Positions 11,644 through 12,794 of a stretch of 12,794 nucleotides of DNA are shown here, piece after piece (the stretch's first letter is position 1; every line of letters starts with the position of its first letter). Under the pieces are notes generated by a model that saw only the letters and a list, made by a program, of their open reading frames with translations, did not search any database and was not told where the DNA came from. The position numbers were made by a program, and so were the translations under genes. The DNA is from Defluviitaleaceae bacterium. Lineage in GTDB: Bacteria > Bacillota > Clostridia > Lachnospirales > WRAX01. The DNA lies in the NCBI GenBank assembly GCA_009784355.1, contig WRBU01000009.1, forward strand, positions 1-12,794, written 5' to 3'.

Positions 11644-12765
11644 TTACTCCTTGTCTTTTATGCGCTTTTTCGAGAATAGGGCAAAAACAAAGCCGAGGAC
11701 AAGCCCGCAAACAAGCCCGCCAATATGTGCCGAATTTGCCGTTATTGCGCCATCTATCATGCCCGGCATAGCAAAGCCCATCCCTACTTGCAAAATTATT
11801 AGGATTGCCAATGTTTGAACCGAAAGGTCGCCGGGCTGCTTTTTAGTAGCCAATGCGTAGGCAAACATGCCGCCAAATAAGCCAAAAATTGAACCGCTTG
11901 CACCTGCGCCAACGGCATTATGCGACAGTAACATCATTGCTACATTTCCCGCAATACCGCTTATCAAATATATTGCCAAAAATTTGAAATGACCAATAAA
12001 TTTTTCAAGACGAATACCAATTATAGCTATCCACATGGTGTTAAACAGCAAATGCACAAAGCCTATATGTAAAAATATTGGTGTAACAAAACGCCACCAC
12101 TGCCCATTATGAAAGGCAAAATAGTATTGTGCGGCACCAAAGCGCAGCAAATTCATTGTGTTTTGTGAACCTCCCGTTATTTCCATGAGCGCAAACATAA
12201 ATATATTTATAGCGATAATGCCAATGGAAAATACGGGAAATTTTACAATATTTCTTACAGCACGGGACGGTGGATGACTTTTAACGGGCTGTGGAGCGAA
12301 AGAAGCAACACTTCCTGTCATTTTTTGTAATGTTGATGTGATTTTTTCGCCGCATTTGTCTGTGTTTAATTCAGCTTTTGGATGGTAAATTAGCTTTAAA
12401 TCATTACTAACTCCCAAATACATATCATATTGCTCTGCAAGCACAAAATCTTGTGTATCATTGATATATGCCTGTGCCTGACTATCAATTCTACCAATAA
12501 AAATGTGAAAAACAACAGCATGACGAGCTCCAATGCGCTCCACAATGGTTTTTACACAACTGTCAATATAACTTTTGGCGGAAATAAAATCCCAGCTTGA
12601 TTCATTTGGCAGATTGTATGTAACATAAAAATATGTAACAGAGCCTGACTCCCTTGCCCAAAGGTCTATGTTAAAAGGCAACACAACGCCGACGGGATGA
12701 TTGATACGCACGTACCCCGCCATTTTTAATTCGTTGGCAAAATAACTAACAAAACTTTCGTACAT
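11644..12765 (-). CDS. Rhomboid-family intramembrane serine protease with N-terminal domain
   Basis: A 373-residue membrane protease. The C-terminal rhomboid core (about 172-366, at least six helices) carries WWRFVTPIFLH, H233-x4-H238-x3-N242 in helix 2, the catalytic serine S290 in GASG, and the catalytic histidine H347 in AHIGG. These correspond to E. coli GlpG H145/H150/N154, S201 and H254. Residues 1 to about 130 are a soluble alpha/beta domain (ESGSVTYFYVTYN, VVFHIFIGR, KLIYHPKAEL) that precedes the core on a Pro/Ser linker. Similar domains appear in long Clostridial rhomboids, with unknown role. AAAGG stands about 12 bases before the ATG; the promoter would lie beyond the right edge. 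It is encoded directly before a PrsW-type protease. Confidence 0.92.
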   Translation of the reverse strand: MYESFVSYFANELKMAGYVRINHPVGVVLPFNIDLWARESGSVTYFYVTYNLPNESSWDFISAKSYIDSCVKTIVERIGARHAVVFHIFIGRIDSQAQAYINDTQDFVLAEQYDMYLGVSNDLKLIYHPKAELNTDKCGEKITSTLQKMTGSVASFAPQPVKSHPPSRAVRNIVKFPVFSIGIIAINIFMFALMEITGGSQNTMNLLRFGAAQYYFAFHNGQWWRFVTPIFLHIGFVHLLFNTMWIAIIGIRLEKFIGHFKFLAIYLISGIAGNVAMMLLSHNAVGAGASGSIFGLFGGMFAYALATKKQPGDLSVQTLAILIILQVGMGFAMPGMIDGAITANSAHIGGLVCGLVLGFVFALFSKKRIKDKE

Positions 12766-12794
12766 TTAAAATTTAACCTTTCTTCAAGCTCCAA

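Noticed and set aside
1..12794. CRISPR array, insertion sequence or prophage
   Set aside because: No regularly spaced repeats, transposase, integrase or terminal inverted repeats were seen; the only phage link is the single PBECR-like domain.

Overview
The window looks like chromosome of a low-GC Gram-positive anaerobe, most likely an uncultured member of the Clostridia near Lachnospirales. This rests on strong AGGAGG-type ribosome binding sites, TTGACA/TATAAT promoters, Gram-positive-style lipoproteins with an LAAC lipobox and no outer-membrane genes, a CuAO-N1-type stalk-domain protein, the rpsF-ssb-rpsR operon, and a metal riboswitch in front of a CDF transporter. No phage, transposon or CRISPR array is visible.

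Layout. 1-3239 (minus): a promoter at 3211-3239 drives tRNA-Thr(GGT) and then threonyl-tRNA synthetase (a form without the TGS domain). A leucine-rich-repeat protein that starts at TTG and the 5' part of a secreted stalk-domain protein follow. 3284-4886 (plus): a compact unit made of a promoter with a 16-A tract in its spacer, a leader that can hide its own ribosome binding site, a 15-residue hydrophobic micropeptide gene, a 13-bp hairpin, and a two-gene ABC exporter. 4915-6015 (plus): promoter, probable NiCo (czcD-type) riboswitch with overlapping terminator, and a CDF metal-efflux protein. 6012-7196 (plus): the rpsF-ssb-rpsR operon with its promoter and terminator.

7217-7416 (minus): an independent structured non-coding RNA gene of about 165 nt, with a consensus promoter and its own terminator, facing the rpsR terminator. 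7413-7775 (minus): a stand-alone PBECR-like nuclease-fold protein whose stop codon lies inside the promoter of that RNA. 7852-9916 (minus): four small lipoprotein genes. Three share a lipocalin-like repeat (present twice in one of them), and the fourth has only a similar signal peptide and size. 9979-12765 (minus): a small acidic-tailed membrane protein, a Nudix hydrolase with its own promoter, and a PrsW-type and a rhomboid-type intramembrane protease encoded side by side.

The parts most worth following up are the micropeptide/leader/ABC exporter cassette at 3284-4886, the unassigned structured RNA at 7217-7381 beside a nuclease-fold gene, the tRNA-Thr-thrS transcription unit, and the duplicated lipoprotein array. 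All function calls come from reading motifs in the sequence; no database search was run.
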